From assembly GCA_050299435.1 (NCBI GenBank), contig JBNKVX010000054.1, positions 1-22,667 on the forward strand: 22,667 bases of DNA. Direction: 5' to 3'. Made by a program: the position numbers and the translations under genes. Below the pieces are notes generated by a model that worked only from the letters and a program-made list of their open reading frames with translations, was not told the DNA's origin and ran no database searches. This DNA comes from 1162T-S-0a-05 sp050299435. Its GTDB lineage: Bacteria; Pseudomonadota; Gammaproteobacteria; Pseudomonadales; Cellvibrionaceae. Each line of letters starts with the position of its first letter. Position 1 is the stretch's first letter. Shown one piece after another: positions 8,394 to 15,826 of this stretch.

Positions 8394-8437
8394 TTAAGAA
8401 AAGTAGCGTTCTTAATATAAAGCAATTTGTAGCGTTC
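8394..8437. repeat. Inverted repeat and 9-bp direct repeat in a divergent promoter region
   Basis: TTAAGAA (8394-8400) and TTCTTAA (8409-8415) form a 7-bp inverted repeat with an 8-base spacer. Overlapping it, GTAGCGTTC occurs twice in direct orientation (8403-8411 and 8429-8437), 26 bases apart, about two and a half helical turns. The location between divergent genes suggests an operator, but no regulator can be named. Confidence 0.45.
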
Positions 8438-8449
8438 GCGATGTGAAAA

Positions 8450-8477
8450 TTGGCATTTACAACCGGAGTTGTATTTG
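8450..8477 (+). promoter_or_regulatory. Possible sigma-70 promoter for the carrier-protein operon
   Basis: TTGGCA (8450-8455) matches five of six -35 consensus bases and is followed after 16 bases by TATTTG (8472-8477), a poor -10 element. It would give a leader of roughly 35-40 bases before the carrier-protein start and lies just downstream of the repeats at 8394-8437. This is a weak, by-eye call. Confidence 0.25.
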
Positions 8478-8520
8478 CTTACATAGCGGGTTGTTTTTAG
8501 GAGTGATTTATAGGTCGTAT

Positions 8521-8772
8521 ATGTACGAGGAAAAGATCAGGGAAATACTGTCTAAGCACGGGAAGCTATCCCAGGATATCTCAAATTTGCAAATTAGCAG
8601 TAATCTATATGATGCCGGACTGACTTCGCTGGCGACGGTTAACATTATGTTGGCTATTGAAGACGCCTTTGACGTTGAATTTGCCGATAGCATGCTCAAT
8701 CGCAAGACTTTCCAGTCCATAGACTCTCTGGTCGAGGCGTTGGATGAGCTCTGCTCCCAAGGCGGGACATAA
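8521..8772 (+). CDS. Acyl (aminoacyl) carrier protein
   Basis: 83 residues from the ATG at 8521, preceded by TAGG 6 bases upstream; the frame extends to 8443, but the extra sequence is not carrier-like. It is a four-helix carrier protein with the phosphopantetheine attachment site at Ser36 in DAGLTSLATV, followed by the helix II acidic patch (AIEDAFDVEF). The family needs 4'-phosphopantetheinyl transferase activation. As first gene of a five-gene operon that includes an amino acid:[carrier protein] ligase, its cargo is probably an amino acid and not a fatty acid (inference from context plus the known ligase family). Its TAA overlaps the next ATG by one base (TAATG), which implies translational coupling. 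Confidence 0.9.
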   Translation: MYEEKIREILSKHGKLSQDISNLQISSNLYDAGLTSLATVNIMLAIEDAFDVEFADSMLNRKTFQSIDSLVEALDELCSQGGT

Positions 8773-9935
8773 TGGAAAGAATTCTTTTTGAGGATGTGCT
8801 GACTTGTGTTGATGCATTGGGAAAAGGTGTTATCACCGAAACTTCAGCAGATGTTGACGCAAGAGCTCGATTCCCCAGGGAGTCGTTTGAGGAATTTAAA
8901 AAAAATCAATTATTGAGCCTTTATGTTCCCAGGGAATTGGGCGGAGCGGGCTTTACTATGACTGAGATCTGCAATATTTGCGAGAAGCTCGGACATTATT
9001 GCGCTTCCACAGCGATGATTTATGCGATGCATCAAATTCAGGTTGCCTGCATTGTTCACCACATGGGAGAAAGTGATTTTTTCAGGGGTTTTTTAAGAGA
9101 TCTTGTGAAGAAGCAATATTTGCTCTCGTCGGCAACAACAGAGTTGGGCGTAGGGGGAGATCTTCGAAGTAGTATTTGTGGTTTGGCGATAGAAGGCGAC
9201 AAATTTCGAGTTGAAAAAAAGGCGCCCGTCATCTCTTATGCCCTGGATTCGGATTATTTACTGTTGACTTGTCGAGCCAGCACCACAGCCCCAGCGAGTG
9301 ACCAAGTACACGTTGTACTGAAAGTTCAGGACTGCGAATTTGAGCCCTTGAGCGCCTGGGATACCCTGGGTTTCAGAGGCACTTGCAGTTCCGGGTATAC
9401 AGTTCGAGCACATGGCGAGATGAATCAGGTTATTCCTGCTCCCTTCGCAGATATCCTGGCGCATACCATGCATCCGGTCTCACATCTCACTTGGGGATCT
9501 CTTTGGACCGGGCTGGCCTCAGATGCTGTTGCGCGGGCGCGTAAGGCTGTTCGCCAAGCCTATAAGCGCAATCCGGAGTTGCCTCCCGTTTCATCTTTAC
9601 GGCTATCTGAAGTGGATGAACAGCTATTCAGTATGCGCAGTGGTTTGTTACAAGAGGTTAGCGAATATCAAACTATGCTGGAAGCTGGAGATGATTCGGC
9701 ATTTTCGAACTTTGGTTTTGCAATACGTATAAATAATGCCAAATTACAGTGTTCAGAAATGTTGGTGGACATTGTCGGTAAGGCCATGATGGTGGTTGGA
9801 ATTTCAGGCTATCGCAACGATTCTCCACTCAGTCTCTGCCGGCATATTCGCGATGCTTATGGGGCTGCAATTATGGTGAACAATGACCGCATTCGCGGAC
9901 ACAATGCCACCTTGCAAATCGCCATGAGGGATTGA
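8772..9935 (+). CDS. Acyl-CoA-dehydrogenase-type flavoprotein, probably acting on a carrier-bound substrate
   Basis: 387 residues, the full length of the acyl-CoA dehydrogenase family. The N-terminal helical domain carries YVPRELGGAGFTMTE (51-65), the middle beta domain carries WDTLGFRGTCSS (196-207, the FAD/substrate loop), and the C-terminal helical domain ends with HIRDAYGAAIMVNNDRI (358-374). By eye the position of the catalytic Glu in medium-chain enzymes (in YEGT) is Val369, followed by Asn-Asn, so the base is absent there or moved. Such flavoenzymes are known to oxidise aminoacyl-carrier substrates, for example prolyl carrier proteins in pyrrole formation; between a carrier gene and an amino acid:carrier ligase this one may do likewise, but dehydrogenation is not proven. 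Its TGA overlaps the next ATG by one base. Confidence 0.88.
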   Translation: MERILFEDVLTCVDALGKGVITETSADVDARARFPRESFEEFKKNQLLSLYVPRELGGAGFTMTEICNICEKLGHYCASTAMIYAMHQIQVACIVHHMGESDFFRGFLRDLVKKQYLLSSATTELGVGGDLRSSICGLAIEGDKFRVEKKAPVISYALDSDYLLLTCRASTTAPASDQVHVVLKVQDCEFEPLSAWDTLGFRGTCSSGYTVRAHGEMNQVIPAPFADILAHTMHPVSHLTWGSLWTGLASDAVARARKAVRQAYKRNPELPPVSSLRLSEVDEQLFSMRSGLLQEVSEYQTMLEAGDDSAFSNFGFAIRINNAKLQCSEMLVDIVGKAMMVVGISGYRNDSPLSLCRHIRDAYGAAIMVNNDRIRGHNATLQIAMRD

Positions 9936-10864
9936 TGGTGTGTGAGTCGAATCATCAGGAAGAAGCCTTTCAGGTTTACCAAAATCAGCTTGTTGAGGCC
10001 GGACTTCTTATTCCTTTGGGTGTGCCTGGTGTATACGGTCGCAGTGGTCAATTTGAGTACGTCATCGACCAGTTTGAGGCTTTTGTGACTCAGAAAGGCC
10101 AGCATTTAAACCCCGAAGTCATGCGTTTTCCACCCATCATTTCGCGCTCAACCTATCTTAAAACTGACCATATTGAAAATATGCCGGATTTAATGGGATC
10201 AATTCATTCTTTTTGTGGGAGTGAGCGTGAACAGCGCAAAATGCTGGAAAAGGCTCATGAAGGTGGACCCTGGGAAGAAGACTTGCAAGCAACGGAAGTT
10301 ATGCTGGTGCCCGCCGCTTGTTATCCACTTTACCCCGCCTCCAGCGGCACTTTGGCAGAAGGGGGGCGTTTGGTTGATTTAAAAACTTTTGTGTTTAGAC
10401 ATGAACCGTCCAATGATCCTGCACGCATGCAAAGTTTTCGTCAGCGCGAATATGTTCGTCTCGGCACAGCTGAGCAGGCTTTAATACACCGAAATTACTG
10501 GTTGGAAACAGCGGAAGATATGCTAAAAAGCCTGGAATTGGATGTGCAGGTTGTTTCTGCAAACGATCCTTTTTTTGGCCGCGCAGGGAAAATAATGAAA
10601 GCAGCCCAATTGGATCAGGAATTGAAATTTGAAATTGTTGTACCTATTTGTTCCGAAGAAAGGCCAACGGCAATCACGTCGTGTAATTATCATTTGGATC
10701 ATTTTGGGCAAGCGTTTGATATTTTTACGGCAGATGGAGAGCGTGCGCATACCGCCTGTATAGGTTTTGGTTTGGAAAGGATTGCGCTAGCCCTGTTTAA
10801 AACTCACGGATTGCATTTGGGCGACTGGCCTTCATCAGTAAAAGCGATTCTGAAAATCAACTAA
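9935..10864 (+). CDS. Amino acid:[carrier protein] ligase (class II aaRS-like)
   Basis: 309 residues from the ATG at 9935; a TTG one codon earlier is also possible. It resembles the atypical seryl-tRNA synthetase relatives, such as Bradyrhizobium Bll0957, that use ATP to activate a small amino acid (Gly or Ala in studied members) and attach it to the phosphopantetheine of a carrier protein. Class II motif 2 is FRHEPSNDPARMQSFRQREYVRLG-like (about 153-177; only key residues matter: Arg155, Glu157, Arg169, Arg171) and motif 3 is GFGLERIALALF (277-288). The zinc ligands known in the family fit Cys129, Glu172 and Cys275. It lacks the N-terminal coiled-coil tRNA-binding arm of true seryl-tRNA synthetases. 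The adjacent carrier protein at 8521 is the obvious partner. Confidence 0.93.
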   Translation: MVCESNHQEEAFQVYQNQLVEAGLLIPLGVPGVYGRSGQFEYVIDQFEAFVTQKGQHLNPEVMRFPPIISRSTYLKTDHIENMPDLMGSIHSFCGSEREQRKMLEKAHEGGPWEEDLQATEVMLVPAACYPLYPASSGTLAEGGRLVDLKTFVFRHEPSNDPARMQSFRQREYVRLGTAEQALIHRNYWLETAEDMLKSLELDVQVVSANDPFFGRAGKIMKAAQLDQELKFEIVVPICSEERPTAITSCNYHLDHFGQAFDIFTADGERAHTACIGFGLERIALALFKTHGLHLGDWPSSVKAILKIN

Positions 10865-10868
10865 TGCC

Positions 10869-11846
10869 ATGAGTTCAATTCTCGACTTAAACCCGCAAAA
10901 CTATCAACAACATGCAATACATGGCGCGGACCGAATCTGGACTGAAACCAATTGCTATGTGGATGTTTTAATTGAGCTGATTCATGCGCTGGGACATGAC
11001 CCCATCGCAGCTTTACCTTTTAGTTTAAGCATTGATTTTGAAGAAGATCAGTGGACATTTTTTAAGTACCCTTTGGGCGATCTACTGGATATCTACGGTT
11101 TTGACGTGCAAGAGTTGAACCCGTGGAAAAATCTGGCGGAACATATCGAAATTCAAGTCGGGCGTGGCAATCCGGTGTTGGTGGAGTTGGATTCTTTTTT
11201 CCTGCCCGACACTGTGGGATCCGCTTATAAGCTAGAGCACGTGAAATCCACAGTAGCAGTAAATGAGATCGATGTTAATAATGCCTTTATGGGCTACTTT
11301 CACGGTCAGGGCTATTTTGAGCTACAGGGAGAAGATTTCGAAAATATTTTTCAAACAAAGGGGCTGGTGCATGATCGAATGTTGCCTCCCTATATAGAGT
11401 TTATTAAATTACAGGATGAAGCTCGCTCTTATTCACGAGAAGACGTAAGAAAGAAGTCAGTTAAAGCGCTGGAAAGACAGATAAAGCTTATTCCGATTTC
11501 CAATCCTTTTGAAAAATTTAGTGAAAAATTTGAGGCGGTATTACCGCAATTGTTAGACGAGGGAATGGAGAGCTTTCATAAATATTCCTTTGCAACTTTT
11601 CGTCAATTCGGTGCTTGTTTCGAGCTGGCAGCCACTTACCTACAGTGGTTACAATCGCAAGCTGAAATGGATCTGGAAGTGACGATAGAAAACTATCTCT
11701 GGATAGCCGAAGCTGTTAAGGCGATACAATTTCAGTTTGCGCGGGCAGTTGCAAGAAAAAAGCCGATAGACTTTGCTCAGCTCCATGAAATGGCCAAACG
11801 TTGGCAAACTAACACGTCTTTTCTTCGGGGAAAATATATTGAGTAA
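10869..11846 (+). CDS. DUF1839-like protein, possible papain-fold aminoacyl transferase
   Basis: 325 residues, no signal peptide. From its sequence and its place after an amino acid:[carrier protein] ligase I assign it to the DUF1839 group. The N-terminal half has ETNCYVDVLIELIHALGHDP (Cys29) near the start, GRGNPVLVELDSFFLPD (98-114), then EHVKSTVAVNEID (His124, Asp135). This order (an early Cys, a PVLVxxD-xxLP block, then a His with an Asp about ten residues later) is that of the BtrH N-terminal family, papain-like acyltransferases that move an aminoacyl group from a carrier protein to an aminoglycoside. The C-terminal half (about 180-325) is helical. By inference this is the transferase that unloads the carrier protein onto a sugar or other amine. 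It follows the ligase after 4 bases and overlaps the GH2 gene by 8. Confidence 0.75.
   Translation: MSSILDLNPQNYQQHAIHGADRIWTETNCYVDVLIELIHALGHDPIAALPFSLSIDFEEDQWTFFKYPLGDLLDIYGFDVQELNPWKNLAEHIEIQVGRGNPVLVELDSFFLPDTVGSAYKLEHVKSTVAVNEIDVNNAFMGYFHGQGYFELQGEDFENIFQTKGLVHDRMLPPYIEFIKLQDEARSYSREDVRKKSVKALERQIKLIPISNPFEKFSEKFEAVLPQLLDEGMESFHKYSFATFRQFGACFELAATYLQWLQSQAEMDLEVTIENYLWIAEAVKAIQFQFARAVARKKPIDFAQLHEMAKRWQTNTSFLRGKYIE
11827..11841 (+). promoter_or_regulatory. Ribosome-binding site and TTG start of the GH2 gene
   Basis: GGGGA at 11827-11831 precedes TTG at 11839-11841 by 7 bases. No ATG or GTG lies in a suitable place, and the frame upstream back to 11773 only shadows the preceding gene. 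The protein then starts with SNTLPITNW, close to where GH2 sequence similarity should begin. Confidence 0.6.
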
Positions 11847-14343
11847 CACACTCCCCATTACAAACTGGCTTTGTACCAGAACGGCAGCTAATCAATTTGA
11901 GCAACCTGAAAATAATCTGTTTACTTTGGAAAGTTTTTCGTTTCAAGCGCCTAAGACAATTGCTGCCTCCCTGCTGGAAGGTGAGATCTACAATAAAGAC
12001 CTGAGTAACCTGGACAGTTTTGATTGGTGGATGCAGTCGACATTTACGCTCGATGAGAAAGAGTTGAGCACGTTGGCATTTCTAGAGTGCGAGGGTTTGG
12101 CGACTCTGGGAGAGGTTTGGCTCAACGGTGAGAAAGTTGCAAACTTCAATAATATGTTTTTACCCGTTTCTGTTTGTATTGAATCGAAATTGGCCAAAGA
12201 GAATACACTTATTGTCGTTATTCGCAGTAACCAGGCTTTTCTGAATCAAAAAAGACCGAGACCGGCTTGGAAAACAAATTTAATTGAAAATCAAAACTTA
12301 CGTTGGTTAAGAACGTCACTGCTAGGTTATATTCCATCCTGGACTCCTGATATTAAACCCTTGGGAATCTGGAAGGCGCTGAGTCTTAAAAGCCAGGACC
12401 AAAAACTTTTAGATAGTGTTTGTATTCATTCGAGTGTTGATGGATCCGAAGGGATTGTAAATTTAACTCTCGACCTGCCCGCAAGTTATTTTAGTCACTA
12501 CGAAAATAAGAAAATCCGTTTATCAATTTGTAAGAAAAATTATGAATTGAAACTCAAAATTCAGAATGACTCATTGATCCTCAAAGAAAATGTTTGCATT
12601 GAAAAGGTTGATTTCTGGTTGCCTCACACGCATGGCGAGCCCACGCTTTACGCTTGGGAAATGCAACTTTCTGGTGCTACTGTTTCGAGAAAAGGCAAGA
12701 TTGGATTCAGGCGCGCTGAATTTAGCTACCTCGGTGAAAGCATCGGCTTAAAAATTAATGGAAAGCGTATTTTCTGCCGCGGCGCATGTTGGACAACAAG
12801 TGATATTGTTTCGCTGACAGAAACTGAAGCGAGTATTAAACAAAAATTAAAACGGTTTAAAGAAGCTAGCATGAATATGCTTCGCGTTGGCGGAACGATG
12901 TTGTATGAACATGATAGGTTTTATGAGCTGTGCGACGAGTTAGGTATTTTAGTCTGGCAGGATTTTATGTTTGCCAATATGGATTATCCCGTCGAAGAAG
13001 AGAGCTTTCTTAAGAATATTACAGATGAGGTTCTTAGTCAGGTGGGCAGGTTGGTGCAATATGCTTCCGTTGTGGTGTATTGCGGTGGCAGTGAAGTGGA
13101 GCAGCAATCTGCCATGATGGGAATGTCGCGCGAACACTGGCGAAATCATTTTTTTTCGAATCTTATCCCAGAGATTGGATTAAAAATTGACGCTAATTTT
13201 GCTTACGTACCTTCCAGTCCTTGTGAGGGAGCCTTACCCTTTCACTCGTCAGAAGGGATAGCACACTATTTTGGGGTTGGTGCATACCAAAGAGGTCTAA
13301 AAGATCTTATAGAGGCTGACGTAAAGTTTGCTACTGAGTGCTTGGCCTTTTCGAATATTCCCTCCCCTGCTCACTTGCAAGAAATGTTTAAGTCAGTATC
13401 TCCTCCGACACACACACCTAGCTGGAAAGAAGGCGTACCAAGAGATAACCATGCCGGTTGGGACTTTGAAGATGTGCGAGATTTCTATGTTAAAAAGCTT
13501 TTCGGTATTGACGCGGTGCAATTGCGTTATGAAAACCTGGAGCAGTATCATCGTTTAGCACGTTTGATTAGCGGTTATGTGATGGCGCGATGCATGATTT
13601 TTTGGCGATCAGAAACTAGTCGATGTTCGGGTGCATTGATCTGGTTTTATAACGATATAGTTGCAGGCGCGGGCTGGGGCTTGATTGATCACTCAGCTGC
13701 AGCAAAACCCGCCTTGAACATTCTTGAGCATTCTTTAAACACTCACCAATGTTATGTTTTAAATCAGGGCTTGGCAGGACACCGGTTTGGGGTGATTAAT
13801 GAGGGGACGCAAGACAAATCCTACACCTTACGTGTCGCTCTGCTTAGAGAGGCTTCAGCGACCTATACTTTTGACAAAGTAGTGCGGGTTGCTGCAAACA
13901 AAGAACATTCACTAAATTTAGCTGAAATTGCTTCGGGTTTTATAGATAGTACTCATTCCTATCGATTCGGTGCCGAACGATTTGAGGCAGTTGCAGTTCA
14001 ATTGTTTGACGAGCAAGGCCATTTGTTATCGCAAGATATTGAATTTCCCCAATTGATTCCGATGGCAAATTCTGCTGCATCATTAAATGCTACAGTTGAA
14101 GCGGAACTTTCGGTGCTGGATAAAAACAAGGGTCAGGCAAGGTTGCAACTAAGAACCAACAGAGCGCTTTACTTTGCTGAGTTGGATTGCAAGCGCATCC
14201 AGTTTAATCACAATTACATACATTTGCTTCCGGGACACACTTATGTCATTGACTGTAATCTTTATGGAGATAGCAGCAACAGGATTCGAGTGAGCTTGGG
14301 AAGTGTAAATGGTGCAGAGATAAGTTTAAACCTAACAGGCTAG
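11839..14343 (+). CDS. Cytoplasmic GH2 (beta-mannosidase-like) glycoside hydrolase
   Basis: 834 residues from the TTG start. The N-terminal jelly-roll sugar-binding domain (about 40-185) contains LGEVWLNGEKVANFNNMF and WTPDIKPLGIWKAL, the usual mannosidase-type blocks. An immunoglobulin-like domain (about 186-300) and a TIM barrel (about 305-640) follow, then C-terminal beta domains. The expected acid/base is Glu419 in VVYCGGSEVEQQ and the expected nucleophile Glu500 in FATECLAFSNIPS. The usual GNNE of beta-mannosidases is GGSE here, so the Asn before the acid/base is replaced by Ser, as also happens in GH2 enzymes acting on 2-amino sugars (from memory of the exo-glucosaminidase group). No signal peptide is present, so it acts in the cytoplasm next to the carrier-protein system, perhaps on a glycoconjugate intermediate. 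It overlaps the DUF1839-like gene by 8 bases. Confidence 0.88.
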   Translation: MSNTLPITNWLCTRTAANQFEQPENNLFTLESFSFQAPKTIAASLLEGEIYNKDLSNLDSFDWWMQSTFTLDEKELSTLAFLECEGLATLGEVWLNGEKVANFNNMFLPVSVCIESKLAKENTLIVVIRSNQAFLNQKRPRPAWKTNLIENQNLRWLRTSLLGYIPSWTPDIKPLGIWKALSLKSQDQKLLDSVCIHSSVDGSEGIVNLTLDLPASYFSHYENKKIRLSICKKNYELKLKIQNDSLILKENVCIEKVDFWLPHTHGEPTLYAWEMQLSGATVSRKGKIGFRRAEFSYLGESIGLKINGKRIFCRGACWTTSDIVSLTETEASIKQKLKRFKEASMNMLRVGGTMLYEHDRFYELCDELGILVWQDFMFANMDYPVEEESFLKNITDEVLSQVGRLVQYASVVVYCGGSEVEQQSAMMGMSREHWRNHFFSNLIPEIGLKIDANFAYVPSSPCEGALPFHSSEGIAHYFGVGAYQRGLKDLIEADVKFATECLAFSNIPSPAHLQEMFKSVSPPTHTPSWKEGVPRDNHAGWDFEDVRDFYVKKLFGIDAVQLRYENLEQYHRLARLISGYVMARCMIFWRSETSRCSGALIWFYNDIVAGAGWGLIDHSAAAKPALNILEHSLNTHQCYVLNQGLAGHRFGVINEGTQDKSYTLRVALLREASATYTFDKVVRVAANKEHSLNLAEIASGFIDSTHSYRFGAERFEAVAVQLFDEQGHLLSQDIEFPQLIPMANSAASLNATVEAELSVLDKNKGQARLQLRTNRALYFAELDCKRIQFNHNYIHLLPGHTYVIDCNLYGDSSNRIRVSLGSVNGAEISLNLTG

Positions 14344-14347
14344 ATGA

Positions 14348-15826
14348 CTAATTTTTCCGTTTAAAATAATAATCTTCAAGCATCTTTCTGCTGGTTTTTC
14401 CGTTTGTATTTCTAGGAAAGGCGTTAAGCTGAATAAACTCCTGTGGAATCTGATAATCCGTCATTATATTTGTTAGTTGTTCTTTCAATGGAATTTTGTT
14501 TGTGTGATCTGGATTTTCACTCACATAAAAGCAAATAATTTTGTAATCTGTCTGCTCATCTGGTGTCGCAATACAAAGCGCCTCATTAATATCCGGTAAG
14601 CGTCTAATATAACTGTCAATATCAGCGAGATTTATTCGATAGCCGCGATGTTTTACGGTGTCGCCAGTGCGCCCCGTAATATAAAATTCACCGCTTTGAT
14701 TGCGAAAAGCTAAATCCCCTGTCGGGTAGTATAGCTTGCCTCCAATTTCTTTCAGGCAATCTCTATTGTAAGTACGGTTTTGGATGTAGCCCTCCATCAT
14801 TTGATCACCGTGTAGGTAAAGTTCCCCCTCAATGAAATCACACTGTTCTTCCTCATCTCGAATAATAAGTGCTTGCATTCCGCTTCCAATATTTCCTATT
14901 GAGACATGGCCTTGATAGCAGTCTTGTTCTTCTTCTTTTTTGAGTCGCTTTGCGTGAGAAGAGACGGTAAATTCTGTTGGTCCATACATATTTACAATAA
15001 GTTTATCCGAAAATACTCTGCAGACTTTTTGATATAAAGTTAAGTTGAAGAGCGACCCTCCAATCAATAAAGTGTGAAGACTATCGAAAGTTGCGCGCTT
15101 AATAACGGCAGGGTGAAGTAGCATATGAAGATTGGCTGGCACCGTGCAAATAACGTTGATTTGAAACTTTTGTATATCCAACGCTAGTCGAAAGGGGTCA
15201 CCATCAAAATTCGAAAAATAAAGTGCGCTCTTCCTGTAGAGAAAGAAAATGACATCTTTTAAGGAGGGGTCAAATGAGAATTCTGCAATTTGAAGCACTC
15301 TGTCTTTGGAGCTAACTTCCGGTGCGTAGTCTGTAATAAGCCTGTTGGCATACGCGCTAAATGCATCGGCCGAAATAACCACACCTTTGGGTCTGCCGGT
15401 TGAGCCGGATGTGAAGATAATGTAGAGCGGTACATTTGTGTTCAATGTGTGAGCTTCAGGTAAGGCAGGCAATCTGTTTGCATCAACCCGTTTAAAAAGG
15501 GTTTCCAGTTTGTCATCGTCAATGAAAAAGGAAATATTGGCATCCTCTTTTATTTCCTCTAATCGTCCTAAAGGAAACTTCTTGCTTAATGGTACATAGC
15601 TTATGCCCATTCGAATACAAGCCAATATGCAGAGCAGATAATAGGGTGTCTTACTTAGGAGTAAGCCAACGGTTTCGTTATGCTTAATATCTGCTTCTAG
15701 CAATAAACTACAAATGGACATAAAGGTGCTTTTTGAATTGCTAAGTACGTCCCCATGACTATCTATTAGATCGGGCGGATCATTGAAAAGGTTATCTATC
15801 TTGGTTGCGAGTTCAACTCTGCTCAT
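14348..15826 (-). CDS. Stand-alone adenylation enzyme (amino-acid-type, NRPS/DltA-like)
   Basis: 492 residues, one AMP-forming adenylation domain without condensation or carrier domain. Core motifs are A3 YIIFTSGSTGRPKGV (135-149), A4 FSFDPSLKDV with Asp186 where amino-acid-activating domains bind the alpha-amino group, A5 NMYGPTEFTV (279-288), A7 YPTGDL (Asp371), A8 GRTGDTVKHRGYRI (385-398) and A10 NTNGKTSRK with Lys477. It should activate an amino or related acid with ATP and load it onto the carrier protein encoded at 17592-17825. The position also matches the AMP-forming ligase of exosortase-A-linked loci. The ATG at 15826 has AGAGGA upstream; the gene overlaps the hydrolase gene by 14 bases and ends 4 bases from the convergent GH2 stop. 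Confidence 0.9.
   Translation of the reverse strand: MSRVELATKIDNLFNDPPDLIDSHGDVLSNSKSTFMSICSLLLEADIKHNETVGLLLSKTPYYLLCILACIRMGISYVPLSKKFPLGRLEEIKEDANISFFIDDDKLETLFKRVDANRLPALPEAHTLNTNVPLYIIFTSGSTGRPKGVVISADAFSAYANRLITDYAPEVSSKDRVLQIAEFSFDPSLKDVIFFLYRKSALYFSNFDGDPFRLALDIQKFQINVICTVPANLHMLLHPAVIKRATFDSLHTLLIGGSLFNLTLYQKVCRVFSDKLIVNMYGPTEFTVSSHAKRLKKEEEQDCYQGHVSIGNIGSGMQALIIRDEEEQCDFIEGELYLHGDQMMEGYIQNRTYNRDCLKEIGGKLYYPTGDLAFRNQSGEFYITGRTGDTVKHRGYRINLADIDSYIRRLPDINEALCIATPDEQTDYKIICFYVSENPDHTNKIPLKEQLTNIMTDYQIPQEFIQLNAFPRNTNGKTSRKMLEDYYFKRKN

Noticed and set aside
9935..10864. Seryl-tRNA synthetase
   Set aside because: Class II motifs are present, but the protein is about 309 residues and lacks the N-terminal coiled-coil tRNA arm. 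The Cys/Glu/Cys zinc set and the adjacent carrier-protein gene fit the amino acid:[carrier protein] ligase family.
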